Assembly: GCA_051747405.1 (NCBI GenBank)
Contig: JBNJGC010000099.1
Location: 1-9,759 of the forward strand
Reading direction: 5' to 3'
DNA length: 9,759 bases
Source: JAPHTQ01 sp051747405
GTDB lineage: Bacteria > Pseudomonadota > Gammaproteobacteria > Thiohalomonadales > Thiohalomonadaceae
Part shown: piece by piece, positions 1 to 7,145 of the stretch
Layout: every line of letters begins with the position of its first letter
Numbering within the stretch: the first letter of the stretch is position 1
The notes under the pieces: model-generated
The model's database searches: none
What the model saw: only the letters and a program-made list of their open reading frames with translations
Told to the model about the DNA's origin: nothing
Translations under genes and position numbers: made by a program

Positions 1-855
1 GCTGGCCAGATCCTTGGCATGGGGCGCATAGCGCTCCATGAAGCGCTCCCCCTCCCCGTTGATGAGGTAGCCGCCCTCCCCTCTCGCCCCCTCGGAGAGC
101 AGCATCCCCTTGCCGGCGATACCGGTCGGGTGAAATTGGAAAAACTCCATATCCTGTAGTGGAATCTCTGCGCGCAGCGCCATCGCCAGGCCGTCACCGG
201 TGTTGATGTGGGCATTGGTATTGGTACGAAAGAGCTGACCGGCACCGCCGGTGGCCAACAGTGTGGTTTTGGATTCAATCAGCAGCGGCTCACCGCTTTC
301 GATATCCAGCACCAAGGCCCCGAGGATATGGCCCTGCTTGTCCTTGATCAGGTCGATGGCGAAATACTCATCGAAAAAGTGCGTCCGTGCGCGCACATTC
401 TGCTGGTAGAGACTGTGCAGAATCGCATGCCCGGTGCGATCCGCCGCCGCACAGGTCCGTGCCGCCTGCTCACCGCCGAAATTCTGGCTCTGCCCGCCGA
501 AGGGGCGCTGGTAGATACGGCCATTGTCGAGGCGGGAGAAGGGCACCCCCGCATGCTCCAGCTCATACACCAACTGCGCCGCGGTACGGCACATATACTC
601 AATGGCATCCTGATCCCCCAGGTAGTCGCTGCCCTTGATGGTGTCGTACATATGCCAGTGCCACTCATCGGGCAACACATTGGCAAGGGCCGCGTTGATC
701 CCTCCCTGAGCCGCCACCGTGTGGGAGCGTGTCGGAAAGACCTTGGAGACCACCGCCACCGTGGCATCGGCCCGCGCCAGTTGCAACGCGGCACGCAGAC
801 CACCGCCTCCGGCCCCGATCACCAGTGAATCGAAACGTCTTCTGGCCAGCTTCAT
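1..855 (-). CDS. sdhA: Succinate dehydrogenase flavoprotein subunit (partial, C-terminus off window)
   Basis: This is the catalytic subunit of complex II, which oxidises succinate to fumarate and passes electrons through SdhB to quinone on the cytoplasmic face of the inner membrane. The ATG at 855..853 overlaps the sdhD stop in an ATGA. The 285 visible codons read without a stop to the window edge; the full protein is usually about 590 residues. Visible family features are the N-terminal dinucleotide fold (GAGGGG, residues 14-19), the flavinylation motif RSHTVAAQGG with the covalent FAD histidine at His45, the DNGRIYQRPFGGQ segment, and HPTG with His242 and SEGARGEGG with Glu255. His45, His242 and Glu255 fall at the E. 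coli SdhA numbers. Residue 254 is Ser where E. coli has Thr. If no gap occurs, the window ends one codon before the position of E. coli Arg286. sdhB is expected next but lies outside. SDH rather than fumarate reductase is favoured by the adjacent SdhC and SdhD anchors. Confidence 0.97.
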   Translation of the reverse strand, partial: MKLARRRFDSLVIGAGGGGLRAALQLARADATVAVVSKVFPTRSHTVAAQGGINAALANVLPDEWHWHMYDTIKGSDYLGDQDAIEYMCRTAAQLVYELEHAGVPFSRLDNGRIYQRPFGGQSQNFGGEQAARTCAAADRTGHAILHSLYQQNVRARTHFFDEYFAIDLIKDKQGHILGALVLDIESGEPLLIESKTTLLATGGAGQLFRTNTNAHINTGDGLAMALRAEIPLQDMEFFQFHPTGIAGKGMLLSEGARGEGGYLINGEGERFMERYAPHAKDLAS

Positions 856-1199
856 AGCCCCATTCCCATCAGCAAAATCCGTACACTCCAGAGAGCCAGC
901 GCAATCAGCCACCCCCCGAGCAAGCCCAACAGCCCCAGACGCCACCACGGGTGGTGGCCGGCATAATCGAGGATCACATCCCGCACCCCAACCCATGCGT
1001 GCAACAACAGGGCCAGGACAAACATCGCCGTGGCGATACCCACCACCGGATTGGCCATCAGCGCACGCCAACCCGGGTAGTCCGAAGGCAGCGGCAGCCA
1101 CAGCAGCCAGCCGCCGGCGACGGCGGTAAACAGCAGCATATAGAGCGCGCTCAGGCGCTGCACCAGCCAGGCGGGTAGACCGGAGAGGTGTTGATTCAT
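852..1199 (-). CDS. sdhD: Succinate dehydrogenase membrane anchor subunit SdhD
   Basis: This is the small hydrophobic anchor that, with SdhC, holds heme b and forms the ubiquinone site of complex II. The predicted protein has 115 residues and about three membrane helices (roughly residues 15-36, 51-74 and 86-109). The segment HAWVGVRDVILDY carries the likely axial heme ligand His67 (E. coli His71) and the Asp78-Tyr79 pair at the quinone site (E. coli Asp82-Tyr83). I chose the ATG at 1199 because it overlaps the sdhC stop as ATGA, the same coupling seen at the sdhD/sdhA junction. A GTG three codons upstream, at 1208, is an alternative that would add only three residues. SdhD diverges strongly in sequence, so the assignment rests on the heme and quinone motif, the length and the position between sdhC and sdhA. 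Confidence 0.92.
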   Translation of the reverse strand: MNQHLSGLPAWLVQRLSALYMLLFTAVAGGWLLWLPLPSDYPGWRALMANPVVGIATAMFVLALLLHAWVGVRDVILDYAGHHPWWRLGLLGLLGGWLIALALWSVRILLMGMGL

Positions 1200-1585
1200 A
1201 GCCACCACCCTGCAAAGAGCAGGTAAATAAGGTCCACCACCACCACCGCACGGGCACTGCGGCGCGCCGCCGTCAGGCTAACGCCGCGCTCCAGATCCAT
1301 CAGCAGAAACCGCACCCCCGCCACCAGATGGTGAAAAAACCACCACCCCATCAGCAGCAGAAGCAGCCGCAGCGGCCACTGCTGCAGCCACAACGCCACC
1401 TGTGCATAGCCCTCCATACTCTCCAGCGAGCGCTGCCAAAGATAGAGCGGCAGGGGCAAAAGCAAAAACAGCACCACACCTGTGATACGGTGGGCGATAG
1501 AGATCCAGCCGGTCAGCGGCAGGTGGATCTGAAGCAGGTTTAAAAATACCGGGCGATTCGGCGTCGACATATTGAATTGACTCAC
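1196..1585 (-). CDS. sdhC: Succinate dehydrogenase cytochrome b556 subunit SdhC
   Basis: This is the larger membrane anchor of complex II, contributing one heme b ligand and part of the ubiquinone site. The protein has 129 residues from a GTG start, with three hydrophobic helices. SIAHR (residues 29-33) matches the quinone-site Ser and Arg of E. coli SdhC (Ser27, Arg31). The stretch H86-LVA-GVRFLLMD fits the SdhC family signature, with His86 as the probable heme ligand. The start is ambiguous. GTG at 1585 has a good Shine-Dalgarno-like AAGGTGAGG (1599..1591) five bases upstream. ATG at 1570 would give a family-like N-terminus (MSTPNRP) but has a weaker ribosome site. I prefer GTG on spacing. 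It is the first gene of the sdhCDA operon and overlaps sdhD by 4 bp. Its promoter must lie in or before the 87-bp gap to ygfZ. Confidence 0.92.
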   Translation of the reverse strand: MSQFNMSTPNRPVFLNLLQIHLPLTGWISIAHRITGVVLFLLLPLPLYLWQRSLESMEGYAQVALWLQQWPLRLLLLLMGWWFFHHLVAGVRFLLMDLERGVSLTAARRSARAVVVVDLIYLLFAGWWL

Positions 1586-1672
1586 TTAAGCCTCACCTTA
1601 TCTACATTACTATTTATCAGAGCGAATGCAATCGGCTATGCTTTGGCCGGGTAGAAACAGCGGGGTAACGGC
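1586..1672. promoter_or_regulatory. Divergent intergenic region between sdhC and ygfZ
   Basis: This short AT-richer gap separates the divergent starts of sdhC and ygfZ and should hold promoters for both. On the plus strand, TTATCA (1614-1619) and TATGCT (1637-1642) are separated by 17 bases and each match 4 of 6 sigma-70 consensus positions; this is a candidate ygfZ promoter. On the minus strand, TTGCAT (1631..1626) with a weak TAATGT 16 bases downstream is a much poorer candidate for sdhC. The two candidates overlap, so expression of the two sides could interfere. No clear operator palindrome was recognised. These are reading-by-eye predictions. Confidence 0.35.
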
Positions 1673-2746
1673 ATGAACAGCGAATGGCAAGGCTTTCTCG
1701 AACAGGCCGGCGCGCAGATTGAAGCGGGAGCCGTCAGCCACTTCGGCGATCCTGCAGCGGAGCTGGCCGCAGCACGGGAGCAGACAACCCTCTGCGACCT
1801 CTCGCACGAGGGGCTGATCAGGGTCAGCGGTGAGGAGAGCGAGGCATTTCTTCAAGGTCAGTTGAGTAACGATATCCGCCAAGTCAGCGCCAGTGCCCAC
1901 CAACTGAGCAGCTACTGCAGCCCTAAGGGGCGGATTCTGGCGCTATTTCGTCTGTTCGAGCGTGATCAGAGCTACTACCTGCAGTTGCCGCTCGAGCGGC
2001 TTGAGCCCACCATGAAACGACTGCGTATGTTCGTCTTGCGCTCCAAGGTGGAGATCGAGGACGCCAGCGAACAGCTGGTACGCTTCAGCCTCAACGGCCC
2101 CCAGGCCGAGGCGATGCTCAAGGCCAGGCTGGGCGATGTCCCGGTCGAGGCGGACAGCGCCTGCCTCTGCAACGGCGTCACCGTACTACGCATCGCCACC
2201 GCACCGACCCACTTTGTCCTCCATGGCGAGGCCGCGCCGATGCAGGCGCTGTGGCAGTCCTTCAACCAAGACGGAGCGAAACCCGCCGGCCTCGCAGTGG
2301 CACAACTGCAGGCGATCCACGCCGGCATCCCGGCAGTGTTCGACGCAACCGCCGAGGCCTTCGTGCCACAAATGCTCAACCTGCACCGCATCAACGGCGT
2401 CAGCTTCAAAAAGGGCTGCTACCCCGGCCAAGAGGTGGTGGCACGCATGCAGTATCTGGGCAAGCTCAAGCGGCGTATGTACCGGATGCATGCCGACAGC
2501 GACGGCGTGCCGCAGGTCGGCGACCCGATCCACGCCCCCACCAGCGCCAGCGGACAGGGTGCTGGTCGTATTGTTACAGTGGCCCCGGCGCCACAAGGTG
2601 GGTACGATATGTTGGTCGTTGCCGAGATCGCCAGTGCAGAGACCGGTGAGCTCTACCTGGATGAGGCCCACACAACACCACTGACAGTCGCACCGCTCCC
2701 CTACTCCCTGGATCCGGATGAGGAGACACCGCAGGCGGCGGGATAA
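1673..2746 (+). CDS. ygfZ: YgfZ/GcvT-family iron-sulfur maintenance protein (folate-binding)
   Basis: YgfZ is a folate-binding relative of the glycine-cleavage T-protein. In E. coli it is needed for full activity of several iron-sulfur enzymes and for some tRNA thiomodification. The 357-residue protein is slightly longer than E. coli YgfZ (326). The diagnostic motif KGCYPGQE is intact at residues 247-254, with the conserved cysteine at Cys249 (E. coli Cys228), followed by VVARMQYLGKLKRRMY. The N-terminal part (LCDLSHEGLIRVSGEESEAFLQGQLSNDI) is the usual GcvT-like fold of this family. The ATG at 1673 has only a weak ribosome site (GGGG at about 1662-1665), but the N-terminus aligns with the family and no better start is evident. 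It is divergent from sdhCDA and 24 bp upstream of the HDOD gene, with which it is probably co-transcribed. Confidence 0.93.
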   Translation: MNSEWQGFLEQAGAQIEAGAVSHFGDPAAELAAAREQTTLCDLSHEGLIRVSGEESEAFLQGQLSNDIRQVSASAHQLSSYCSPKGRILALFRLFERDQSYYLQLPLERLEPTMKRLRMFVLRSKVEIEDASEQLVRFSLNGPQAEAMLKARLGDVPVEADSACLCNGVTVLRIATAPTHFVLHGEAAPMQALWQSFNQDGAKPAGLAVAQLQAIHAGIPAVFDATAEAFVPQMLNLHRINGVSFKKGCYPGQEVVARMQYLGKLKRRMYRMHADSDGVPQVGDPIHAPTSASGQGAGRIVTVAPAPQGGYDMLVVAEIASAETGELYLDEAHTTPLTVAPLPYSLDPDEETPQAAG

Positions 2747-2770
2747 AAAATATCAGGAAAAGGAAAAAGC

Positions 2771-3613
2771 ATGTCCAACGAAATCGCCAAGCAGTTCTTG
2801 CAGGATCTGATGCACGACCTGGAGAACAACACCCTGGTCCTCCCAACCCTGCCTGAGGTGGCACTGCGCGTCAGGGACGCGGTCGACGACCCCGACGCCG
2901 CCATCGGTGACATCGCCAAAGTGATCGCCACCGATGCCGCCCTGAGCGCGCGTATCATCCAGGTGGCCAACAGTCCGCTGATGCGCGCCACCCAGGAGAT
3001 CGACTCGCTGGACATGGCGGTCAACCGCCTGGGACTCAAGCTGATCCGTGACATGGTGATCAGCATGGTGATGGAGCAGATGTTCCAGGCCACCTCCGAG
3101 GTCACGGACAAGAAGCTGCGCCAGGTCTGGGAGCACAGCACCGCCGTCGCCGCCATCAGCCACGCACTGGCGGCGCAGTTCACCCGACTCAATCCGCAGC
3201 AAGCGCTGCTCGCCGGGCTGGTACACGACATCGGCGCCCTGCCCATCCTCACCAAGGCGGAGGACTACCCGGAGCTGCTGGAGAACGAGGCGGCGCTGGA
3301 CAAGATCATCGACAAGCTGCACGGGCGCATCGGCAAGGCGATACTCAAGGCTTGGAACTTCCCCTCGGAGCTGGTCAAAGTACCGGCCGAGCATGAGGAT
3401 CTTCAGCGCAACTCCGCCGAGACCGACTACGTCGACGTGGTCACCGTCGCCAACCTGCAAAGCTACATGGGTAGCGAGCACCAGCATGCGACCGAAGAGT
3501 GGGGCAACATCCCCGCCTTCGACAAGCTCGGGCTCAACCCGGAGGTCAATGTTATCGAAATGGAAGAGACCGCCGAGGAGATCAAAGAGGTTCAGGCGAT
3601 GCTCAACGCCTGA
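2771..3613 (+). CDS. HDOD-domain signal transduction protein
   Basis: HDOD (HD-related output domain) proteins are regulators related to HD hydrolases; most are thought to be non-catalytic and to act through protein contacts in signalling, motility or c-di-GMP pathways. The protein has 280 residues and no signal peptide or membrane segment. The HDOD domain spans about residues 20-215: LPTLPEVALRVRDAVDDPDAAIGDIAKVI, then ARIIQVANSPL, AVNRLGLKLIRDMV, WEHSTAVA, and LLAGLVHDIGALPI with His152-Asp153. The C-terminal tail (from about residue 262) is very acidic and ends in a possible amphipathic helix. No partner domain is fused. A strong AAGGA ribosome site lies about 7 bases before the ATG at 2771. 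The gene ends in tandem stops, TGA then TAA. Co-transcription with ygfZ is likely from the short gap. Its specific target is unknown; the REC-GGDEF-EAL gene downstream makes a signalling link plausible. Confidence 0.88.
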   Translation: MSNEIAKQFLQDLMHDLENNTLVLPTLPEVALRVRDAVDDPDAAIGDIAKVIATDAALSARIIQVANSPLMRATQEIDSLDMAVNRLGLKLIRDMVISMVMEQMFQATSEVTDKKLRQVWEHSTAVAAISHALAAQFTRLNPQQALLAGLVHDIGALPILTKAEDYPELLENEAALDKIIDKLHGRIGKAILKAWNFPSELVKVPAEHEDLQRNSAETDYVDVVTVANLQSYMGSEHQHATEEWGNIPAFDKLGLNPEVNVIEMEETAEEIKEVQAMLNA

Positions 3614-3637
3614 TAAGATCACCGCAGTCAGCCGCAA

Positions 3638-3668
3638 CGCCCGCCGCTTTGCCCACAAGCGTCGGGCG
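3638..3668 (+). terminator. Strong hairpin downstream of the HDOD gene, possible terminator
   Basis: Bases 3638-3649 pair with 3657-3668 to form a 12-position stem with a single C/T mismatch and a 7-base loop (3650-3656). The stem is mostly GC (CGCCCG against CGGGCG at the base). It starts 25 bases after the HDOD stop codon, where a transcript end is expected. No T-run follows directly, so it lacks the second half of a classic intrinsic terminator. It could instead be a processing or stabilising 3' structure. Confidence 0.4.
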
Positions 3669-3751
3669 GACTCCCGCGCAGCGCCCCTGGGCACACTTTT
3701 CACTCCTGCCTTGTAAGCCCAACACCGACACCGCCCCCTCCCCCCGGCCTA

Positions 3752-3778
3752 CCATCAGTTTCAGTTCTGCACTGATGG
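3752..3778 (+). promoter_or_regulatory. Hairpin upstream of the REC-GGDEF-EAL gene
   Basis: CCATCAGT (3752-3759) and ACTGATGG (3771-3778) form a perfect 8-bp stem with an 11-base loop. There is no following T-run, so a terminator is unlikely. Bases 3756-3761 (CAGTTT) could also pair with AAACTG at 3800-3805, an alternative that would exclude the first hairpin and lies about 20 bases before the ribosome site. Regulation by this switch is speculation; only the complementarity is seen. Confidence 0.3.
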
Positions 3779-3836
3779 CAGCATCCCCTGCCTGCAGCCA
3801 AACTGACTGCAACAACAAACGAAAGGGATGCGAATA

Positions 3837-5561
3837 ATGGAGTCCAGCAATCAAGTGGCCGATGTGCCACAGCAACCACTCAACCTGCTCATTGTCGAAG
3901 ACAACCGGGACGATGCCCAGCTGCTACGTCTGCAGCTGGAGAGTTACGGCTACGATCTGCACTGGCAGTGTGCCTACAATGCCGAGCAGTTCGACCTGGC
4001 GCTGTATCAGCAATGGGATCTCATTCTCTGTGACTACGCCCTGCCCGACTTCTCCGCCGCCGTGGCACTGGAGCGGCTGCGCAGCAGACAGATCGCCACC
4101 CCATTGCTGGTGGTCTCCGGGGCACTCTCACAAGCGGATGCCGCGGCGCTGATGTTCCAGGGTGCACGGGATTTTATCGACAAAAACGACCTCTCACGGC
4201 TACTGCCGGCGGTGGAGCGGGAGCTGCAGGTGTGCAAATTGCGGCGTGAAAAGTCGCGCATTGAAGAGGATATCGACCGCATTACCTACTTCGATGAGCA
4301 TAGCGCCCTGCCCAACGGCAACCACTTTCGACAGACCCTGGCGGAGCTGCAACAGGGCGGTGAGGAGGGTCCCTACATTGTGGCCCAGCTGAATCTGCCC
4401 CGGCTGGGGCTCATCGCCGATACCTACGGGGATGCCACCGCCGCCGAATTGACCCGTGCGCTGGCACACCGGCTGAGCCGGATAAGCTACCGCGCTTCGG
4501 TCGCACGGCTGGGTCACAATGACTTTGCCCTCATCCTCCACTGCACGGGCCACTGCGGCAGCTGCACCAGCGCCAGCGCACGCATTCGTGAGCAGTTCGA
4601 CACACCGTTTCTGATCAACAAGCGGGAGCTCTATCTCAGCCCCACTATCGGCTTGAGCTGCACCCCGTGTCACAGCCGCTCACCCACCGCGCTGCTACGC
4701 AACGCCCGACTGGCACTACAGCACGCGCAGGAGACGGCACAGCCCAGCCAACACTTCACCCCCTCCATTGAGGCGCAGCGCAAACAGCGCACCATCATGG
4801 CCGACCGCTTACGCGGTGGCATCGCCCGGGAGGACTTCGCACTGGTCTACCAGCCCAAGGTGGCAGCCCGGGGCGGCGCGATCACCGCACTGGAGGTGTT
4901 GCTGCGCTGGGAGGATGCGCAACTGGGCAAGGTCTCCCCGGCGCAGTTCATCCCTGTGGCCGAAGAGACCGGGGATATCGTCGCCATTGGCAGCTGGGTG
5001 CTACGGAAGGCCTGCGAGCAGGCGGTGAAATGGCGGCAGACGGGGTGCTACAGCGGGCGTATCGCCGTGAACCTGTCGATGCGTCAGCTGCGTGATCCCG
5101 CTTTCGCCGCTGTCGTGGCCAACATTCTGGAGCAGACCGGACTGCCCGCCCGACAGCTCGAGCTGGAGGTCACCGAAACCGACATCATGCAAGACAGTGA
5201 GCTGTCGATTCAGACCCTGCACCAGCTGCGGGAGTTGGGGGTATACCTGGTCATCGACGACTTTGGTACCGGCTACTCTTCGCTGAGTTATCTGAAAAAA
5301 CTGCCCATCGCCATGCTCAAGATCGACCGCTCCTTCATCACCGATATCGAACACAGCAGCGACAGCCTCTCCATCGTACAGGCGATTCTCGCCCTGGCAA
5401 AGAGTCTGCGGCTGGACGTGGTCGCCGAGGGGGTGGAGACGGCGGAGCAGCTTGAGATTCTCCGGCGCGACGGCTGTACAGAGCTACAGGGCTACCATAT
5501 CAGTCGCCCCCTCGATGAAGCGGCGATCGCCGACTTTATCCAGCACTACGGGGGTGAGTGA
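3837..5561 (+). CDS. Response regulator with REC, degenerate GGDEF and EAL domains (probable c-di-GMP phosphodiesterase)
   Basis: A 574-residue cytoplasmic regulator. The REC domain (about residues 15-130) has acidic residues Glu21-Asp22, the predicted phosphorylation site Asp66 (ILCDYALPD), Ser94 and Lys116. The middle GGDEF domain (about 150-310) is degenerate: GHNDF at 226-230 replaces GG[D/E]EF, the metal-binding DxDxFK is LNLPRL, and the RxxD inhibitory site is absent. It is unlikely to make c-di-GMP. The EAL domain (about 320-570) keeps the residues expected for hydrolysis: Glu353 (in EVLLRW, the EAL motif itself being EVL), Asn412, Glu444 and Glu447, Asp474-Asp475 (DDFGTGYSSL), Lys495, Glu531 and Gln551. 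Inference: a phosphorylation-controlled phosphodiesterase lowering c-di-GMP, with the GGDEF possibly acting as a sensor. The start is ATG 3837, nine bases after AGGG; an in-frame ATG at 3828 sits directly against that ribosome site. No cognate kinase is visible. An unusual Cys/His cluster lies in the GGDEF domain. Confidence 0.92.
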   Translation: MESSNQVADVPQQPLNLLIVEDNRDDAQLLRLQLESYGYDLHWQCAYNAEQFDLALYQQWDLILCDYALPDFSAAVALERLRSRQIATPLLVVSGALSQADAAALMFQGARDFIDKNDLSRLLPAVERELQVCKLRREKSRIEEDIDRITYFDEHSALPNGNHFRQTLAELQQGGEEGPYIVAQLNLPRLGLIADTYGDATAAELTRALAHRLSRISYRASVARLGHNDFALILHCTGHCGSCTSASARIREQFDTPFLINKRELYLSPTIGLSCTPCHSRSPTALLRNARLALQHAQETAQPSQHFTPSIEAQRKQRTIMADRLRGGIAREDFALVYQPKVAARGGAITALEVLLRWEDAQLGKVSPAQFIPVAEETGDIVAIGSWVLRKACEQAVKWRQTGCYSGRIAVNLSMRQLRDPAFAAVVANILEQTGLPARQLELEVTETDIMQDSELSIQTLHQLRELGVYLVIDDFGTGYSSLSYLKKLPIAMLKIDRSFITDIEHSSDSLSIVQAILALAKSLRLDVVAEGVETAEQLEILRRDGCTELQGYHISRPLDEAAIADFIQHYGGE

Positions 5562-5590
5562 GCGGCAATCGCTGACAGGGCGTCGGTACT

Positions 5591-5609
5591 GGGCGGGCAC
5601 GGCCCGCCC
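5591..5609. terminator. GC-rich hairpin between convergent genes, candidate bidirectional terminator
   Basis: GGGCGGGC (5591-5598) and GCCCGCCC (5602-5609) form a perfect 8-bp stem with a 3-base loop. It lies between the stop of the REC-GGDEF-EAL gene (5561) and the convergent stop of lysS (5621), where a terminator serving both strands is expected. Neither side has a clear T-run, so termination efficiency is uncertain. Confidence 0.5.
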
Positions 5610-5620
5610 CATAAGACAGC

Positions 5621-7132
5621 TCAGTCCAGCTGGGTGCGCATATGCGGGAACAGCAGCACATCGCGGATGGAGGGCGAATCGGTGAACAGCATCACCAGCC
5701 GGTCGATGCCGATCCCCTCCCCTGCTGTGGGCGGCAGGCCGTGCTCCAGGGCGACGATGTAGTCGGCGTCGAAGTGCATCGCCTCCTCGTCGCCGGCGTC
5801 CTTCTCCTCCACCTGCTTGCGAAAACGCTCGGCCTGATCCTCCGCATCGTTAAGCTCGGAGAAGCCGTTGGCGATCTCGCGACCGCCGACGAAAAACTCG
5901 AACCGCTCGGTGACGAACGGATCGTCGTCCATGCGCCGGGCCAGCGGTGAGACCTCGGTGGGGTAGGCTGTGATGAAGGTCGGATCCTTGAGGCGGTGCT
6001 CGACGGTCTTCTCGAAGATTTCGATCTGCACCTTGCCCAGGCCATAGGAGTCCTTGAGCGGGATCGCCAGCTTCTCCGCCACGGCCCGCGCCTGCTCCAG
6101 GTCATCCAGCTGCGCCTCGGTGAGATCCGGATTAAAGTGGAGGATCGACTCCTTGACCGTCATCCGCGCAAAGGGTTTGCCAAAATCATAGCTCTCACCC
6201 TGATAATTGACAGTGGCGGTGCCGAGAACGCTCTCGGCCAGCCCGCGCAACAGCGCCTCGGTGAGATCCATCAGGTCATTGTGGTCGGCGTAGGCCTGAT
6301 AGAACTCCATCATGGTGAACTCGGGGTTGTGCCGGGTGGAGAGCCCCTCGTTGCGGAAGTTGCGGTTGATCTCGAATACCCGCTCGAAGCCGCCCACCAC
6401 CAGGCGCTTGAGATAGAGCTCCGGGGCGATGCGCAGGAACAGCTCCATATCCAGCGCATTGTGGAAGGTGGTAAAGGGCTTGGCCGTGGCACCGCCGGGG
6501 ATCGCCTGCATCATCGGCGTCTCCACCTCGAGAAACGCGCGCTCGACCATGAAGTCGCGGATGTAGTGGATGATCTTCGAGCGGGCCTTGAAGGTATCGC
6601 GGGTGACGTCGTTGACGATAAGGTCCAGGTAACGCTGACGGTATTTAGTCTCCTGGTCGGTCAGGCCGTGCCACTTCTCGGGTAGCGGACGCAGCGACTT
6701 GGTCAACAGCCGAATGGTATCCACCTTGACCGACAGCTCGCCCTTATTGGTCTTGAATAGGACGCCCTCGGCGCCGAGGATATCGCCCACATCCCAGCCC
6801 TTGAACTGGTCGTAGCGCTCCTCGCCGACCTGCGCCTTCTGCACATAGAGCTGGATGGTGCCCGACATATCCTTGAGCTGGGCAAAACTCGCCTTACCCA
6901 TAATACGCTTGCCCATCATGCGTCCGGCCACGGCGACACGAACCCCTTCGGTCTCCAGCGCCTCCTTCTCCATCTCACCGTATTTGGCGTGCAGCTCACC
7001 GGCTACCACATTGCGGCGAAAATCGTTGGGGAAGGGCATGCCGTTCTCGCGCAGCGCGGCCAGCTTGGCGCGACGCTCGGCGATTAACTTGTTCTCGTCC
7101 TGGAGCTCTTGCTTGGTCTCTTCGCTCATCAT
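5621..7132 (-). CDS. lysS: Lysyl-tRNA synthetase, class II
   Basis: It charges tRNA-Lys with lysine using ATP, in the cytoplasm. The 503 residues are close to E. coli LysS (505). The N-terminal OB-fold anticodon-binding domain spans about residues 60-150 (VRVAVAGRMMGKRIMGKASFAQLKD). The class II catalytic core follows: motif 1 around FLEVETPMM (Pro206), motif 2 FRNEGLSTRHNPEFTMMEFYQAYAD from residue 259 with Arg260, and motif 3 GEGIGIDRLVMLFT from residue 471. All core elements look intact. The start is one of two adjacent ATG codons (7132 or 7129); the upstream TAAGAG is a weak ribosome site that does not decide between them. It lies 13 bp after prfB on the same strand, matching the prfB-lysS operon of E. 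coli, so it probably depends on prfB transcription and perhaps translational coupling. Confidence 0.97.
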   Translation of the reverse strand: MMSEETKQELQDENKLIAERRAKLAALRENGMPFPNDFRRNVVAGELHAKYGEMEKEALETEGVRVAVAGRMMGKRIMGKASFAQLKDMSGTIQLYVQKAQVGEERYDQFKGWDVGDILGAEGVLFKTNKGELSVKVDTIRLLTKSLRPLPEKWHGLTDQETKYRQRYLDLIVNDVTRDTFKARSKIIHYIRDFMVERAFLEVETPMMQAIPGGATAKPFTTFHNALDMELFLRIAPELYLKRLVVGGFERVFEINRNFRNEGLSTRHNPEFTMMEFYQAYADHNDLMDLTEALLRGLAESVLGTATVNYQGESYDFGKPFARMTVKESILHFNPDLTEAQLDDLEQARAVAEKLAIPLKDSYGLGKVQIEIFEKTVEHRLKDPTFITAYPTEVSPLARRMDDDPFVTERFEFFVGGREIANGFSELNDAEDQAERFRKQVEEKDAGDEEAMHFDADYIVALEHGLPPTAGEGIGIDRLVMLFTDSPSIRDVLLFPHMRTQLD

Positions 7133-7145
7133 CTCTTAACCACTG

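Larger units (their letters stand above)
3614..3836 (+). other. Non-coding gap between HDOD and REC-GGDEF-EAL genes
   Basis: This 223-bp stretch has no convincing gene. It holds the GC-rich hairpin at 3638-3668, a C-rich run at about 3732-3748, and a second perfect hairpin at 3752-3778. I saw no good sigma-70 promoter. The ribosome site for the next gene (AAGGGA at 3823-3828) is at its right end. The gap may form a long leader of the downstream signalling gene or include its promoter in a form I cannot recognise. Confidence 0.5.

Noticed and set aside
208..828. A 206-codon plus-strand open frame opposite sdhA
   Set aside because: The minus strand encodes a clear SdhA with its FAD and active-site motifs at conserved positions; the plus-strand product resembles no family.
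2753..3703. A 316-codon minus-strand open frame opposite the HDOD gene
   Set aside because: It is a long antisense shadow, common in GC-rich DNA. The plus-strand frame has a recognised HDOD domain and a strong ribosome site; the antisense product has no recognisable domain.
3828..3839. The upstream in-frame ATG at 3828 as start of the response regulator
   Set aside because: The ribosome site AGGG ends directly against it, leaving no spacing; the ATG at 3837 has a spacing of nine bases.
4659..4673. CTPCH in the REC-GGDEF-EAL protein as a c-type heme site (CxxCH)
   Set aside because: The protein has no signal peptide and is a cytoplasmic regulator, whereas c-type heme attachment occurs outside the cytoplasm. 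The motif is better treated as part of a possible metal or redox cluster.
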